Origin: Lingula anatina
Lineage: Eukaryota > Brachiopoda > Lingulata > Lingulida > Lingulidae
Length of the DNA: 64,000 nt
Reading direction: 5' to 3'
NCBI RefSeq assembly: GCF_001039355.2
Contig: NW_019775502.1
Coordinates: 994,945 to 1,058,944, forward strand
In this document: piece after piece, positions 50,101 to 60,520 of the stretch
How positions within the stretch are numbered: the stretch's first letter is position 1
Layout of the letters: each line of letters begins with the position of its first letter
Translations under genes and position numbers: made by a program
Notes under the pieces: generated by a model
What the model saw: the letters and a program-made list of their open reading frames with translations, nothing else
Told to the model about the DNA's origin: nothing
Database searches by the model: none

Positions 50101-51961
50101 GCAAAAAAGCCCTATCAAAAGTGGTTAAAACATTCAAACCGAATGTCGTAAAGTCCCCATATATCCCCATAGAGACAATAAAATAGAATACTCTAAAGTA
50201 AGAGTACAGTTTAAGGTTGTTCAGCCGAGCGTGGATGAGCCCGCAGTCGTGCTACAAAATTTGTTCTGGGGTATTATACTCCAAAATGCGATCTGACACA
50301 CACCTTGAAAACGGGTAGTGTGGTCCGATATACCGGTTTATTCAGGATCCTTAGGTGCCGAGTCTGGTAGTTGGGTAGGCCTGNNNNNNNNNNNNNNNNN
50401 NNNNNNNNNNNNNNNNNNNNNNNNNNNNNNNNNNNNNNNNNNNNNNNNNNNNNNNNNNNNNNNNNNNNNNNNNNNNNNNNNNNNNNNNNNNNNNNNNNNN
50501 NNNNNNNNNNNNNNNNNNNNNNNNNNNNNNNNNNNNNNNNNNNNNNNNNNNNNNNNNNNNNNNNNNNNNNNNNNNNNNNNNNNNNNNNNNNNNNNNNNNN
50601 NNNNNNNNNNNNNNNNNNNNNNNNNNNNNNNNNNNNNNNNNNNNNNNNNNNNNNNNNNNNNNNNNNNNNNNNNNNNNNNNNNNNNNNNNNNNNNNNNNNN
50701 NNNNNNNNNNNNNNNNNNNNNNNNNNNNNNNNNNNNNNNNNNNNNNNNNNNNNNNNNNNNNNNNNNNNNNNNNNNNNNNNNNNNNNNNNNNNNNNNNNNN
50801 NNNNNNNNNNNNNNNNNNNNNNNNNNNNNNNNNNNNNNNNNNNNNNNNNNNNNNNNNNNNNNNNNNNNNNNNNNNNNNNNNNNNNNNNNNNNNNNNNNNN
50901 NNNNNNNNNNNNNNNNNNNNNNNNNNNNNNNNNNNNNNNNNNNNNNNNNNNNNNNNNNNNNNNNNNNNNNNNNNNNNNNNNNNNNNNNNNNNNNNNNNNN
51001 NNNNNNNNNNNNNNNNNNNNNNNTTCAGGCCTACCCAACTACCAGACTCGGCACCTAAGGATCCTGAATTAACCGGTATATCGGACCACACCACCCGTTT
51101 TCAAGGTGTGTGTCAGATCGCATTTCGGAGTATCAGCCAGAACACCGACAGGATGAGCCCTGGCATGCTCAGCTGTCACCTTGATTGGATAGTAAACGAT
51201 TGTCGTAAAATCGCTATATGATTTTAAAACCGGGTGCATAAATTTGAAAGCCACCTAGATGAACCTTAGACTGTCACATTAATCTAATACAATGCAAAAA
51301 AGCCCTATCAAAAGTGGTTAAAACATTCAAACCGAATGTCGTAAAGTCCCCATATATCCCCATAGAGACAATAAAATAGAATACTCTAAAGTAAGAGTAC
51401 AGTTTAAGGTTGTTCAGCCGAGCGTGGATGAGCCCGCAGTCGTGCTACAAAATTTGTTCTGGGGTATTATACTCCAAAATGCGATCTGACACACACCTTG
51501 AAAACGGGTAGTGTGGTCCGATATACCGGTTTATTCAGGATCCTTAGGTGCCGAGTCTGGTAGTTGGGTAGGCCTGGGTTTGAAAACGGGAAGTATTCTA
51601 CATTTAATCCAAACGTGCATACAAAATATTTTAACGATGGTTGTGTTATTTATAGTTTGCTTTTATGTTGTTCATTCTTCCTTTCCTACATTATTTTCTA
51701 CAAAAGACGCTCGAGGCTCCAAATTTTGTTCAAAAGCATAACACTTTACACCCAAACCCAATATAGAGGTGTATTTCACTGTTGACCAAAAATAAAATTG
51801 AATTAATTCATCCTTGAGTTAGCAGACCTTGCGAGGAAATCTATTAGAATATATTTCTAAAAAACAAGTTGGGGGAAATTCGCTAGTTAACTAAAGACAG
51901 AAAAACAACTATCATTTTTACTTTAACACACATTTTCTTCATATTTTGATAAAGTTCGTTA

Positions 51962-52004
<43 letters not shown>

Positions 52005-55000
52005 GATGTCTATTTAATCTTTTCCGTAAGTAATGAACTATCGAACATCAGGATGATGGTGCGATATTAACTTTAATAGTTTCTTTATGCTTTCATCACA
52101 TCCTGTCGGTAACGATAGTCCGAAAATTCTACAATTCGCTGTAAAAACAGTGTTCAGCATTTAAATACATACAACAAACGTCAGGCACCTATACGCATTT
52201 AGAAATAATAATGATAATAGGTTAACACTTGTCGCTGGCGGGTTGGGGTAATATAAGGTGTGCAATAGAATGCTGTCACGCATGTTTGAACAAAATAGAC
52301 ATATGCCTTACTAAAAGAAATCACATTGATAGTTCGTCCCTTTTTGGTACCAACAAAGTGTACAGGATTTTATGGTCTAATTTTATCACAAGATCTAATG
52401 TGTCTCTGGATGACTCATATTACTGTTTTAAGAAGAATTTAAAAACTTTTTTATTTAAAGAATACTTTAATTCATAGCATCTTTTTAGTTTTTTAAAATT
52501 TTTAAGTATCCTGTTTTTTAGTCTATACTGGCTTTAATTTATCTGTGGAGTTTATATTATTATGTAAACAGCGCTGAGAAGCATGTGTAGCGCGGTTTTA
52601 AAGAAGTGTTTTATTATTATTATTATTATTATTATTACAGCTCATGGCCTAAATGATGCAGAATATTACTCCGCCGTTTTAAGGCAAATTATTTATTGAA
52701 TCCAACAGATGCATGCATGCATTTACGTGTCTCGTTATTACACATTTTAAACACCTCAGATATTCCGACTGTTGCTGGGTACAGCTGGCAATAGGGTCTA
52801 GAAAAGGTTGGAGAATTGCAACCGAATATAATGCTGGTATCCGAAACGACACGGGAAAACCAAATGCAAGCCCTGCAACCGCAAGCAAATCCCTTGCTGA
52901 GTAAGTACAGCGTTCACGTTCTGCAGATAATCTGAAATTGATTATTTAATATTGCTTTCCTTAACTACATGTATAATCACAGGGTTTTATACCATTGACT
53001 CAATTTCAGCATTTCGCCCACGTTAACACTGAGTAAAACTGTATACTGGGAAAATCCACGATTTGTGGATATTACATATGGCTACATGATTTTACTAGAT
53101 TTCTGCAAAATTAAGTTACGTTTGAAACTTTTAAAAGGTGTTAGCGTTGAGGAATATGTGTTTGAGTTCTACAGTAAGATTTGCATCTCTGAACGTCTAA
53201 AAGAAAATCCGAGCTTTTGTCCTGTACATTTCATAAATAAGCCGAATGAAAACACACAGAATGCAGTTCTGAAAAGAATAATCTGCTTGTCATATTGAAA
53301 AAACGGGCTCTAAAATTATTTGAAATTATTAAAAATTAAACAGAAAGATACGTTGTATTTTCTCCTAGATTTGTGTACAGTGACCGTGAGATCTCATTTG
53401 CATAACACGTAAGTTTTATTCCCGGTATCTACCTTTGGAGGGGTTCACACTACAGTCTAATTAGAGAGCATTCAGAACAGATAATCCGCGAACCTACTGA
53501 TCAGCAGACTAAATGTGTCCGACCCGATATAACAGAGGAGCCGACTAATCTGCCGATGGTCCCCCGCCTCCGCACGTGCAATCAAACTGATTAAAACATG
53601 CCTCGGTGTGTTAATTGCAAGACTACTGCAGGGACGGTGCGTGTGGAGGCTGGGAGACCATCAGCGGATTAGTCGGCTCTGCTTTAATGTTGGTCAGCCA
53701 TATTTGATCCCAGCATCTGTTAGTCCGCAGACCAGCTTGTTATGCACGGTCTTTCATTTTACATCCGACGGATCAAATATGTCAAAGCAAACTGTTTCCG
53801 GATGCAGTGGCGGATATAGGGGGTGGTCAGGAAGATCCCCCTTGAAATTAGAATTTTGAGTAGCTGAATCATAGTTCTAAACGATATACCAAATCCGCGG
53901 ACCCCCTTTCAAATAAGCCTAGATTCGCCCCTGCAGGTATATTTTAACTCTCCAAAGGGCACTCCCTTTGGGTTCCCCCTGGGTCTCAGTTTATGTTAAT
54001 TTCTTATCGGCAAAGTTTTATCATGCTTTTTGTCATTTTATCTTGAGGAGTAAGTAAGTGTTTTACGAAACTAACTTCGACGTCAGTTGTACACAACTGG
54101 CCATAAACTAGTCCCTTGCCTTTCATAGTAACGCAAAACATTTTGGGAGGAAGTAAAAGACTTCAAGTAATGTTGGTGAAGGCTTTCAGTGTAGATACGC
54201 TAACCATTTATTGGAAGGTAATTGGTTAATTTGAATCCAAGAGTAAGTCACTTTATAGTGCATATAGTGCAAATAAATTCTCACGGATCACCGCTTGATT
54301 TTTGACACCTAAGTATAATATAAATCCAAAGGAAGCGTCAATACAATCCACTGAAGAGCTCGTTAAAAGCATGTTGATCAACTTTAATTGAAATGATTGT
54401 TATCATTATTTTTTATTTTCAATAGCATGGATGTTACATGTGGCTATCAATTTGACATCCCGAATGTTGATGTAGATGGGGATATTGTAAGATGTCGCTG
54501 GGCAAAAGGTTATCCTGAGTGCGGCCAAATCTGTGGGAGACTGCCGGGGTCAACTTTGTATCCAGTACGTAAACTTTCTCTCTCTTTCTCTTTTTCTACT
54601 AAGCGGCATAAACATACTTTGTATATGTGTGTGTGTGTGCGTGTAAAATATCGTTTTAATAGACAAACACCTGGTTTAAGCTTTCAATTTCTTTACAACG
54701 TAAAGGAATTGCCTTACCTTATTTGACTTAGGCCCGTATTCCAGCATCTCCCTTTAGCGTTAAGGGAGACTTTAAGTCGACCTTATACAACATTTGTATT
54801 CCAAGACCTTTCTTTATCTCACTTGAAAGGAATCACTTTACAATCATCCTTAGCAAAGGAATCAGTCATTTATAGAATCTGCCTTTGCTTAAAGATTTCC
54901 TTTATTTTCGGCTGAGGATTCCTTAAAATGTAAGGTTGCATGGTCTGGAGTAACTTTTAGTCCTCCTTAAGCAGCCATCGTGTACATTTCTCTTGTGAAA

Positions 55001-57154
55001 ATCAGCTCCATGGAGGATTATATAAACCAACATGCCTACCTAAATTCAAAATCATTAAATTTAACTAGAAAGGCACCCCGAAAGCAAAGTCTCCACCCAA
55101 TTTTCATTCTATAATGATTTAGTTTTTTGTTTTTTGATTATTGATTGATTATTGATCCAGATCACCACCAAAATGAATCATCTGTTCCTTGGCCCACTTG
55201 TGACAATTTCTGAAAATTTTATCACAATCGGCACATAACTTTTTGAGTTATTTGTGATCATTGATTATTGATTGATTATTGATCTTAATCACCAAAAAAA
55301 AAAAATCCACTTCTAATATAACACATTTCTGACCTACCCTGAAAATTTCATCAAAATCGGCCCGTAAATTTTTGAGTTATGTTGATGACAAACAAACAGA
55401 CAGACAGACAGTCAGACAGACAAACAAACGGATGAAAACATAACCTCCTTGGTGGAGGTAACAAAAAGACAGACAAACAAACAGGGGTGAAAACAACCTC
55501 CTTGGCGGAAGTAATACATTTGATCGAGGATAAGCTTTTCTCTGTTGACTAGTTGCATCAGTAGCTGCTTTTTCGATATCAGAAAAGGGTCCACGACTTT
55601 GGTTTTCTCATCCTCCAAACCTTTCATTTCTCTTCTTGCCATACTTGCTTTATTCACTAAATTTGGCTTAGATCAAAACATCATGCAGTGATAATGTCCA
55701 TATGCGCTGTTGCATGACTGAAGTTGATCAGTTGACCCCAATTATACAACATTACTGAGGCATTTTTAACGAGGAGGGTGTCACAAAGGCCTACTCTAAC
55801 CAATAAAGAGCTCCTTTATGTCAATGTCCCTTACCTAAAGGCTGGCTTTTGTCAAAGTACTTATCAAAGGAGAGGCTAAAGTGTGGTCTTAGAATACCAT
55901 TTTGTTAGGCCTTCCTTTACCAAGGAACACCTCATCAAAGGAAACCTTAATAAAAGTTGACCTTAGCCCAATTTTAAGGAACATCTTGGAATACGGGCCT
56001 TAGTCTTTTCTCCGGGTTAGTCAATCCAATGCCAAATACCTTAAACTTATGAACTTGTTTTACAACATTTTCACCGATTTCAATGGGTTTTTAATACAGC
56101 CTTGACATTCAATATGGAATATTTCCAGATTATTTTATTTAATTTCCCCTATTTTTGCGACTTCGAAATAAAAATAGGTTCACCAGCCTTTCTTTACCGA
56201 TGTTTCTCTGTTTTGCACTATATATTTGGGCTGAACTATTAATGCTGTAGCACGCTTCAGTTTACGAGGCGTAATATCCGCCACTTGTATACAGGATTTC
56301 AAAATCCTCTATGAAGGCAAAGCCAAAATATCGATTTTTTTACCCAACCATAGTCTGCTGTACTAATACTTGGACAATCCCAAACAGTACCACCCAATGA
56401 AATCGCCATACCTGACGTAATTTAACACTACTACAGTAGAAGTGGGCATCTTTGGCTTACTCGATTTTTGGATTTCTGAGTAACTTATAGCTTACAATAG
56501 AGTGTGTCATGCAATGAAAACAGTATTCATTTTGTATTTTCGGGCAACTTCGATTTACAATAGAGTGTGTCAACAGTGAAACTTACTTGTATTTTGGATT
56601 TCTGACTACCTTATAACTTACAATAGTGTCAACAGTGAAATAGCTGTCAATAGTAAAATATCAATTAATTTCAGAACTGCACCCTTATTATCCCGTCTTC
56701 TAAGCGAAATCTTTACCGTAGTGGGTTTTATCCAGTAGCAATAATGTTGGAAGATTTCCCAGCAACAAACATAACACAGGGTGGAATACAGAAAGACGAA
56801 ACAACTCCATTGTCGAAGGTCCCGCTGCAGGTTAGGAATGTTAACATGAATGTTTTAATTTAAAAAAATGAAAACATTGGCGAGCATAAAAATTTGAAAA
56901 GGACTGTGTGGTTAACCCTATAAGCGTTGACGACCCCATGGCGTAGCTGTTCCCTGTAGTATTGTCTACCTAATTATCAAACAGAATGAACCTCCTTTTG
57001 TTTCCACAAGAGACATTATGCCCCACTTACGCATGTCCGTTTGTAGGACAGATCGTTACAATGCCCTTTTATGAACCATGTTGCTTGCTTAATATCGCTA
57101 CATATTCAGAGACTGACTTTGCTTCTTTTACTGCCACAGACATACATGAAATAT

Positions 57155-57189
<35 letters not shown>

Positions 57190-58089
57190 TTTTAAGGCGA
57201 CGTATGTGTTTCTGAAATTCTCATTTGTCACAAATTAATGTTTTATAATGAGTGAAAATAACTGGGTTATTTCAGTATCTTGCTCGCATAAAGGATGGCT
57301 GTAATTGCAGCAACCCGCCAACCTTTACAACTCCGCCACAGACAAAAAACCTACGTGCTGGGCAAACCTTCACCAAAAACCTAATAGCAACTTATCCCAG
57401 TGGGTATGTATGCACCTGTAAGCACTTCGCTTCCTTGTTCTATCAGCCTACGGTGGACATTTATTTAAAATATCATGTAGTTAAGACGTCAGTTGTCAAC
57501 GAACTGTGTATCGACATGACATGTACATAATCCACACCCATGGATATATTATATCCATAACGTTCACTTCTTTCCACACATGTAGAATAAATGACATCAT
57601 CGTCGTTCCACCCACCGGTGCTAATGTGGGTGCAATGGTTACCGAAAGTCGTACCATGGCCTCGGTTAACATAACCTGGACCCCGACCACTGCACAGCGC
57701 GGACACCACCTGGTTTGTTATCAAGCCTTTGGCAGTGATAGGTACGTTCTAACTCATTGAAGACCCTGTTCCTTTACCTAGATCAAACTGAACAGATCGA
57801 ATCAACGCCGAGTTACGCTCGGCTTAAGCGGCTCTGATGCCTGGCACGTCTAGCATGCTCAATACTTAGGCTAATCGATTAATTTTATTATCATGTCTAC
57901 TGATCTTACTTATTGTATATTCATGTAGAAGAGAAAGAAAAAATAAATACGAATCTGCAAAAAATATATAACATTACATTACAATACATTACATTTCATT
58001 TTATTATATTATATTATATTATATTATATTATATTTACAGATGCCCTGGACCATACTTATGTGACAAACTTATAGTAGGTAATATGTGA
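43035..58089 (+). CDS. Secreted 381-aa Cys-rich modular protein, 11 coding exons
   Basis: Coding exons: 43035..43083 (inside exon 43018..43083), 43573..43632, 45855..45977, 46116..46232, 46762..46789, 52760..52900, 54426..54564, 56675..56830, 57276..57403, 57586..57741 and 58041..58089. All borders are AG/GT, all phases agree (1,1,1,1,2,2,0,0,2,2) and the total is 1,146 nt. The signal peptide is MQFYIIALFLFASPVTG. The ectodomain follows: ATISCRPAPANASVVTCAWK (24-43), a CGTQ segment (79 on), SDCCWVQLAIGSRKGW (128 on), DGDIVRCRWA (190-199), ECGQICG, FYPVAIMLEDFP (237-248), PLSKVPLQYLARI and VNITWTPTTAQRG (341 on). Several N-glycosylation sequons occur. From memory, this motif order matches a large family of extracellular proteins in amphioxus, hemichordates and cnidarians; its function is not known to me. 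No membrane anchor is visible. The last exon could instead splice at GTAGGT (58075) into further domains. Confidence 0.82.
44083..44170 (-). repeat. tRNA-like, SINE-type sequence
   Basis: On the minus strand, TTTAGTGGTTAGCG resembles an A box and GGTTCGAGACC fits the B-box consensus exactly. They are about 60 bp apart with an inserted AT-rich stretch. It is not a clean tRNA cloverleaf, so a tRNA-derived SINE head or decayed tRNA is likelier. Lies in intron 2 of the 381-aa gene. Confidence 0.35.
44523..44577. repeat. Short palindromic MITE remnant
   Basis: CTGGGCCCGATTTCAT and ATGAAACCGGGCCCAG form a nearly perfect stem around GATAGCGCTATC, itself palindromic. Confidence 0.5.
45206..45267. 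repeat. (AT)n microsatellite, ~31 units
   Basis: Uninterrupted AT dinucleotides in intron 2 of the 381-aa gene. Confidence 0.95.
45657..45810. repeat. CAACGTTGA-type interspersed repeat
   Basis: Contains repeated TCAACGT/ACGTTGA motifs (at least six) between CTTGCATCACGACGACCAAA and TGCCTACTGGGATA. Resembles a MITE class common in chordate and invertebrate genomes. Ends just before exon 3 of the 381-aa gene. Confidence 0.5.
47143..47173. repeat. Poly-A, 31 bases
   Basis: A pure A run inside the 6-kb intron of the 381-aa gene. Confidence 0.9.
47434..47640 (-). CDS. Candidate 68-aa small ORF, unknown
   Basis: A single open frame from ATG at 47640 to TGA, inside the long intron of the 381-aa gene and on the opposite strand. 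The translation is charged and looks like coding sequence: MAYKLLKDYMKGTG, KRAKETWVRACEASERWERI, NEDVVVKFETT, SIPVFPETLRRN. It has no signal peptide or membrane segment. I do not recognise it. It might be a small intronic gene, a retrocopy or an exon of an unseen gene. No poly-A tail in the right orientation follows it. Confidence 0.35.
   Translation of the reverse strand: MAYKLLKDYMKGTGSKPHVNEKRAKETWVRACEASERWERINEDVVVKFETTSRSIPVFPETLRRNVE
48069..49549. mobile_element. Second foldback element with tandem-repeat arms (1.48 kb)
   Basis: Ends are CCGGTGTAACATGAAAATC and the inverted CCGGTGTACCATGAAAATC, followed by CTGACTCCCC motifs; matching sequence extends about 100 bp inward. The left half holds three tandem units of about 190 bp (marked by TGGTAAAYTATTGGGT and CCTATGAAAAAGC). 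The right half holds the same units inverted (CACCCAGT, CTTCAAATATTTCCAATATA). No coding frame is present. It lies in the 6-kb intron of the 381-aa gene and is unrelated in sequence to the element at 32.1 kb. Confidence 0.7.
49833..50383. mobile_element. 551-bp palindromic element, copy left of the gap
   Basis: Terminal inverted repeats of about 110 bp begin CAGGCCTACCCAACTACC at both ends and differ at only a few bases. The left flank is GGTTT. The copy at 51026..51576 has the same length and almost the same sequence, and the 640-N gap starts right at the end of this one. No coding sequence. Confidence 0.8.
50384..51023. other. Assembly gap, 640 N
   Basis: A run of N between the two near-identical palindromic elements, inside the intron 46790..52759 of the 381-aa gene. 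Confidence 0.99.
51026..51576. mobile_element. 551-bp palindromic element, copy right of the gap
   Basis: Near-identical to 49833..50383, with one visible difference (CTCGG for CTCAG). Its right flank, GGTTT, matches the left flank of the other copy, as expected for a single insertion with a 5-bp duplication that was split by the gap. Confidence 0.8.
51963..52004. repeat. (ATT)n microsatellite
   Basis: About 14 ATT units, possibly the tail of an old LINE insertion. Confidence 0.9.
52260..52637 (+). mobile_element. 5'-truncated LINE-like 3' end
   Basis: A short frame ends SLDDSYYCFKKNLKTFLFKE, resembling the extreme C-terminus of non-LTR reverse-transcriptase ORFs. It is followed by an untranslated tail with ACAGCGCTGAGAAGC and a (ATT)n terminus, the usual 3' design of CR1/L2-like elements in marine invertebrates. 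The left border is approximate. Its terminal TTATTACAG imitates a splice acceptor. Confidence 0.5.
53537..53682. repeat. 146-bp perfect-looking hairpin
   Basis: GAGCCGACTAATC and GATTAGTCGGCTC close a long stem, continued by GATGGTC/GACCATC and GCCTCC/GGAGGC. This is the core of a MITE whose outer edges I cannot fix. Confidence 0.55.
53805..53933. mobile_element. MITE, CAGTGGCGGAT family
   Basis: Starts CAGTGGCGGATATAGGGGG and ends with TAGATTCGCCCCTG. The inner text AATTAGAATTTTGA appears inverted in the element at 21457, confirming one family. Lies in intron 6 of the 381-aa gene. Confidence 0.55.
54729..55999. mobile_element. Inverted-repeat element with nested insertion (1.27 kb)
   Basis: TTAGGCCCGTATTCCAGCAT at the left pairs with ATCTTGGAATACGGGCCTTA at the right. 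Repeats of AAAGGAA and its inverse run through both arms. A different repeat is nested at 55132..55520. Lies in intron 7 of the 381-aa gene. Confidence 0.65.
55132..55520 (-). mobile_element. Nested short interspersed repeat (AACCTCCTTGG type)
   Basis: Two tandem halves each carry TTGATTATTGATTGATTATT, then CTGAAAATTTTATCA-like text and TTTTTGAGTTAT. The end is a CAGA/CAAA microsatellite and AACCTCCTTGGTGGAGGTAA. The same family occurs inverted at 58461..58693. Confidence 0.6.
57152..57194. repeat. (ATTT)n microsatellite
   Basis: About ten units, shortly before exon 9 of the 381-aa gene. Confidence 0.9.
57988..58035. repeat. (ATATT)n and TTACA repeats next to an acceptor
   Basis: ACATT and ATATT pentamers lead straight into TTTACAG, the acceptor of the last coding exon, and so supply its polypyrimidine region. 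Confidence 0.85.
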
Positions 58090-58460
58090 TGAACTGAAAA
58101 AAAATATACGTTGGCACTCGCCTGCAAAAGAACATTTAAACCGCCTTAATGAACGTAATTTCATGACGTGTTTTCATAACGTCCATCTAATCACCTGAAT
58201 ATGTTAGTTGAACTATAATTAATAAACAGAGGTGCAGAGCCATAGGACGTGTTTTCATGAGTTCCACATGTTTGAATATGATTTTGTAGCTAAAAAAAAG
58301 ATATCTACATGCACAACCATATGGCTTGATATCAGTCTACAGAGGTTACTATTACTGGTTCTGGTTACTATCTTCCAGCATCAAATTTTGCGTTGGTAAA
58401 TTTACTGTGCAATTTCTTTCGCTGCATGCTTCACAACTAAGAGCTATTAGTTGTTATTTT

Positions 58461-58693
58461 TACCACCGCCAAGGAGGTTATATGTTTACATCCCTGTTTG
58501 ACTGTTATCAACATAACTCAAAAATTAAAGTTATGGATCGATTTTGATGAAATTTTCAGCAACTGTCAGAAGTGGGCCAAGGAAGAGATGATTAATATGG
58601 TGGTGATCCGGATTATTAATCAATCAATAATCAATAATAATAAAACAATCACTGCCTTGGCGGATGTCTGCGCTCTCGGAGTGCTTTTCTAGT
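58461..58693 (+). mobile_element. Short interspersed repeat (AACCTCCTTGG type)
   Basis: CACCGCCAAGGAGGTTATAT, AACTCAAAAATTAAAG, GATGAAATTTTCAGCAA and AATCAATCAATAATCAATA match the 55132 element in reverse. The paralogous sequence near 63060 lacks it, so it inserted after the EGF units duplicated. Confidence 0.65.
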
Positions 58694-58735
58694 TCAATAC
58701 TACAATATATGCAGTATTAGAAAGACACGGATTAC

Positions 58736-58849
58736 CTTTTTCTCACAATGTTCCGTAGTAACCCTTGGGACAAATAAACAATGGTCGAAAATTTAAAACA
58801 AAAGCTAAACACGTTCCGCCATTCCAGCAGCCATACTTGTCGCACGAAA
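58736..58849 (-). pseudogene. Dead EGF-like exon A2
   Basis: It has the same 114-nt length, acceptor and donor positions as A1 and begins SCDKYGCWNGGTC. The fifth Cys is replaced by Phe (TTTATTTGT against TGCATTTGT) and the sixth by a TGA stop (TTGTGAGAA against GAGTGCGAA). A 230-bp repeat sits just beyond its donor at 58461..58693. Splice signals are preserved, so decay is probably recent. Confidence 0.75.
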
Positions 58850-59089
58850 CTGAAATGAGGATTATAAAATGATACCCATGCTCATTCAGTTGATATATTT
58901 CAATTCGTATATTTTGAGCATTTTAATAAGGCAGGGTAACTACTATTTATGGAATTAATTTTGTAAAAAAAATGTCCACCTGACACTTTTTGTGCACTTT
59001 TGGTCAGCATTTTTTCCCTCACTCTTCAGAATAAAAATCACTTAAACTAAATGTTGTCAATAGTTTGTTAATACTGCATCACCCAGTTT

Positions 59090-59860
59090 ACTTCAGCGCT
59101 ACTTTGACCCAGGGCGTCGAAATAAAAAAGTAATGAAAACTCGTACGGCGTTTTGGTAGATATGAAATAACCTCCAATACATGACTATGTGAAAAGCGAT
59201 GCTTGTTAAGCCGTATTGATTATCCTGGAGGCGAATTTGTCAGCAGACACCATTTATGTCTCCTTGATCGAAAAGTTCAATACGATGCCGAGAAAGAAGC
59301 AATAAAATGACAAACTCAAGTATGATGTTCGAAATTTGGCCGATGGCGGCCGCTTTTATTGTGAATCCTTGTACTAAAATGAATTAAATTTTGATGTTAA
59401 AATTAAATAATTGTGACAGTGCCAAAATACGTAGATTTTACGTCTGAAAAGACTTATTATATATAATTCCCAAACAACATAGTGCAGACGTTTTAATTTG
59501 TGGGGTTGCAAAGAGGCCACGATTTAATTCTAGTAAATAACACTTAAACAAATAAAGACATCTGTAACATCGGTCAAGCTTTCCTCACCCCCCCTCTCAC
59601 TCACGCTCTCTCTCCCTATTTCTCTCTCTCGTGTGTGTGTGCGTGTGTGCGAGTGTTGTGCATGCCTAAAAACCTAGACGAGGTCGAGACAGCCAAATAT
59701 TCAACCAAAGAAGGCTTCTTATAGCTATTCTATTTGCATCACCCATTTAATGTCAGTGCTACTCTGATACAGGACGTCAGAATTAAAAATGATGGAAACC
59801 CGCATGACGCTGTGGATGATATAAATCACTTATTTGGCTATATGAAAAGCGATGTTTGTT
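59090..59860. repeat. Duplicated segment, ~110 bp, 650 bp apart
   Basis: 59090-59205 and 59748-59860 share AGYGCTACTNTGA, GGANGTCRGAA, ATGRAAACYCG and GAAAAGCGATGYTTGTT in the same order. Confidence 0.55.
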
Positions 59861-60179
59861 TACGACCTCTGTTTTAGCATACTGTTTGGCGACCATGTAT
59901 TTCTACGAACCAAATCAAAACTATGTTTACTTTTAAATTTGGTCAACGACAAAATTACAGTATCGACAGATGCAGTAACAAAAGACACAATCTTCAGAAT
60001 GAAGACGTGGGTTTATATCTTGACAATTGCTAAAATATTTCCATAATAATTTTTGGTTCATGTGCTGTTGTCCAGATGCCTTCATTTCCACGTGGGACTG
60101 GTATTTATAGCGTAACATGTAGGTTTTATGTTAATTCATTTTGGAAAGGTGCCTTACTATCTTCACTGATTAATTAAAT

Positions 60180-60520
60180 TTCTGTTCGTACTTTAACTAA
60201 ATACGACTTAGGATTTTATGCTGAGAGTCATAAATAGCAAATCAAATGAGATATGAAAATTGAGGAGCACGAAAAAGAACCAAATGCAATGCCCAAAATA
60301 TTTTATTTTCATTTGATATTTTTAAGTCAGATATAATTTTAATAAATGTCCAAATGAATATATATTATTCATTTATATATCTATTATATATTTGGTTCTG
60401 AAATTAATCAAATAACTTTGTATCCTCCCTAGCATATTTTTGTTATTTCATTTTCTGGCGTTTATTTCGTAGATTCTGAAAGAAACGAAAAATACATTTT
60501 AGAAACACCTTGACCCCGTT
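60180..60520. repeat. Paralogue of 25500..25770
   Basis: Holds the same ordered blocks as 25500-25770, ending in GATTCTGAAAGAAACGAAAA against CTGCTGAAAGAAAAGAAA. It carries an extra AT-rich 60360-60420 insert. Confidence 0.6.

Noticed and set aside
50274-51094. Frames of about 240 codons across the large gap
   Set aside because: Almost entirely N; there is no sequence to support a product.
52638-52760. Acceptor-like TTATTACAG at 52638 as an extra exon of the 381-aa gene
   Set aside because: It is the (ATT)n tail of a LINE-like insertion. A stop (CTCATGGCCTAA) follows at once in one frame, and exon 5 already joins exon 6 in phase without it.
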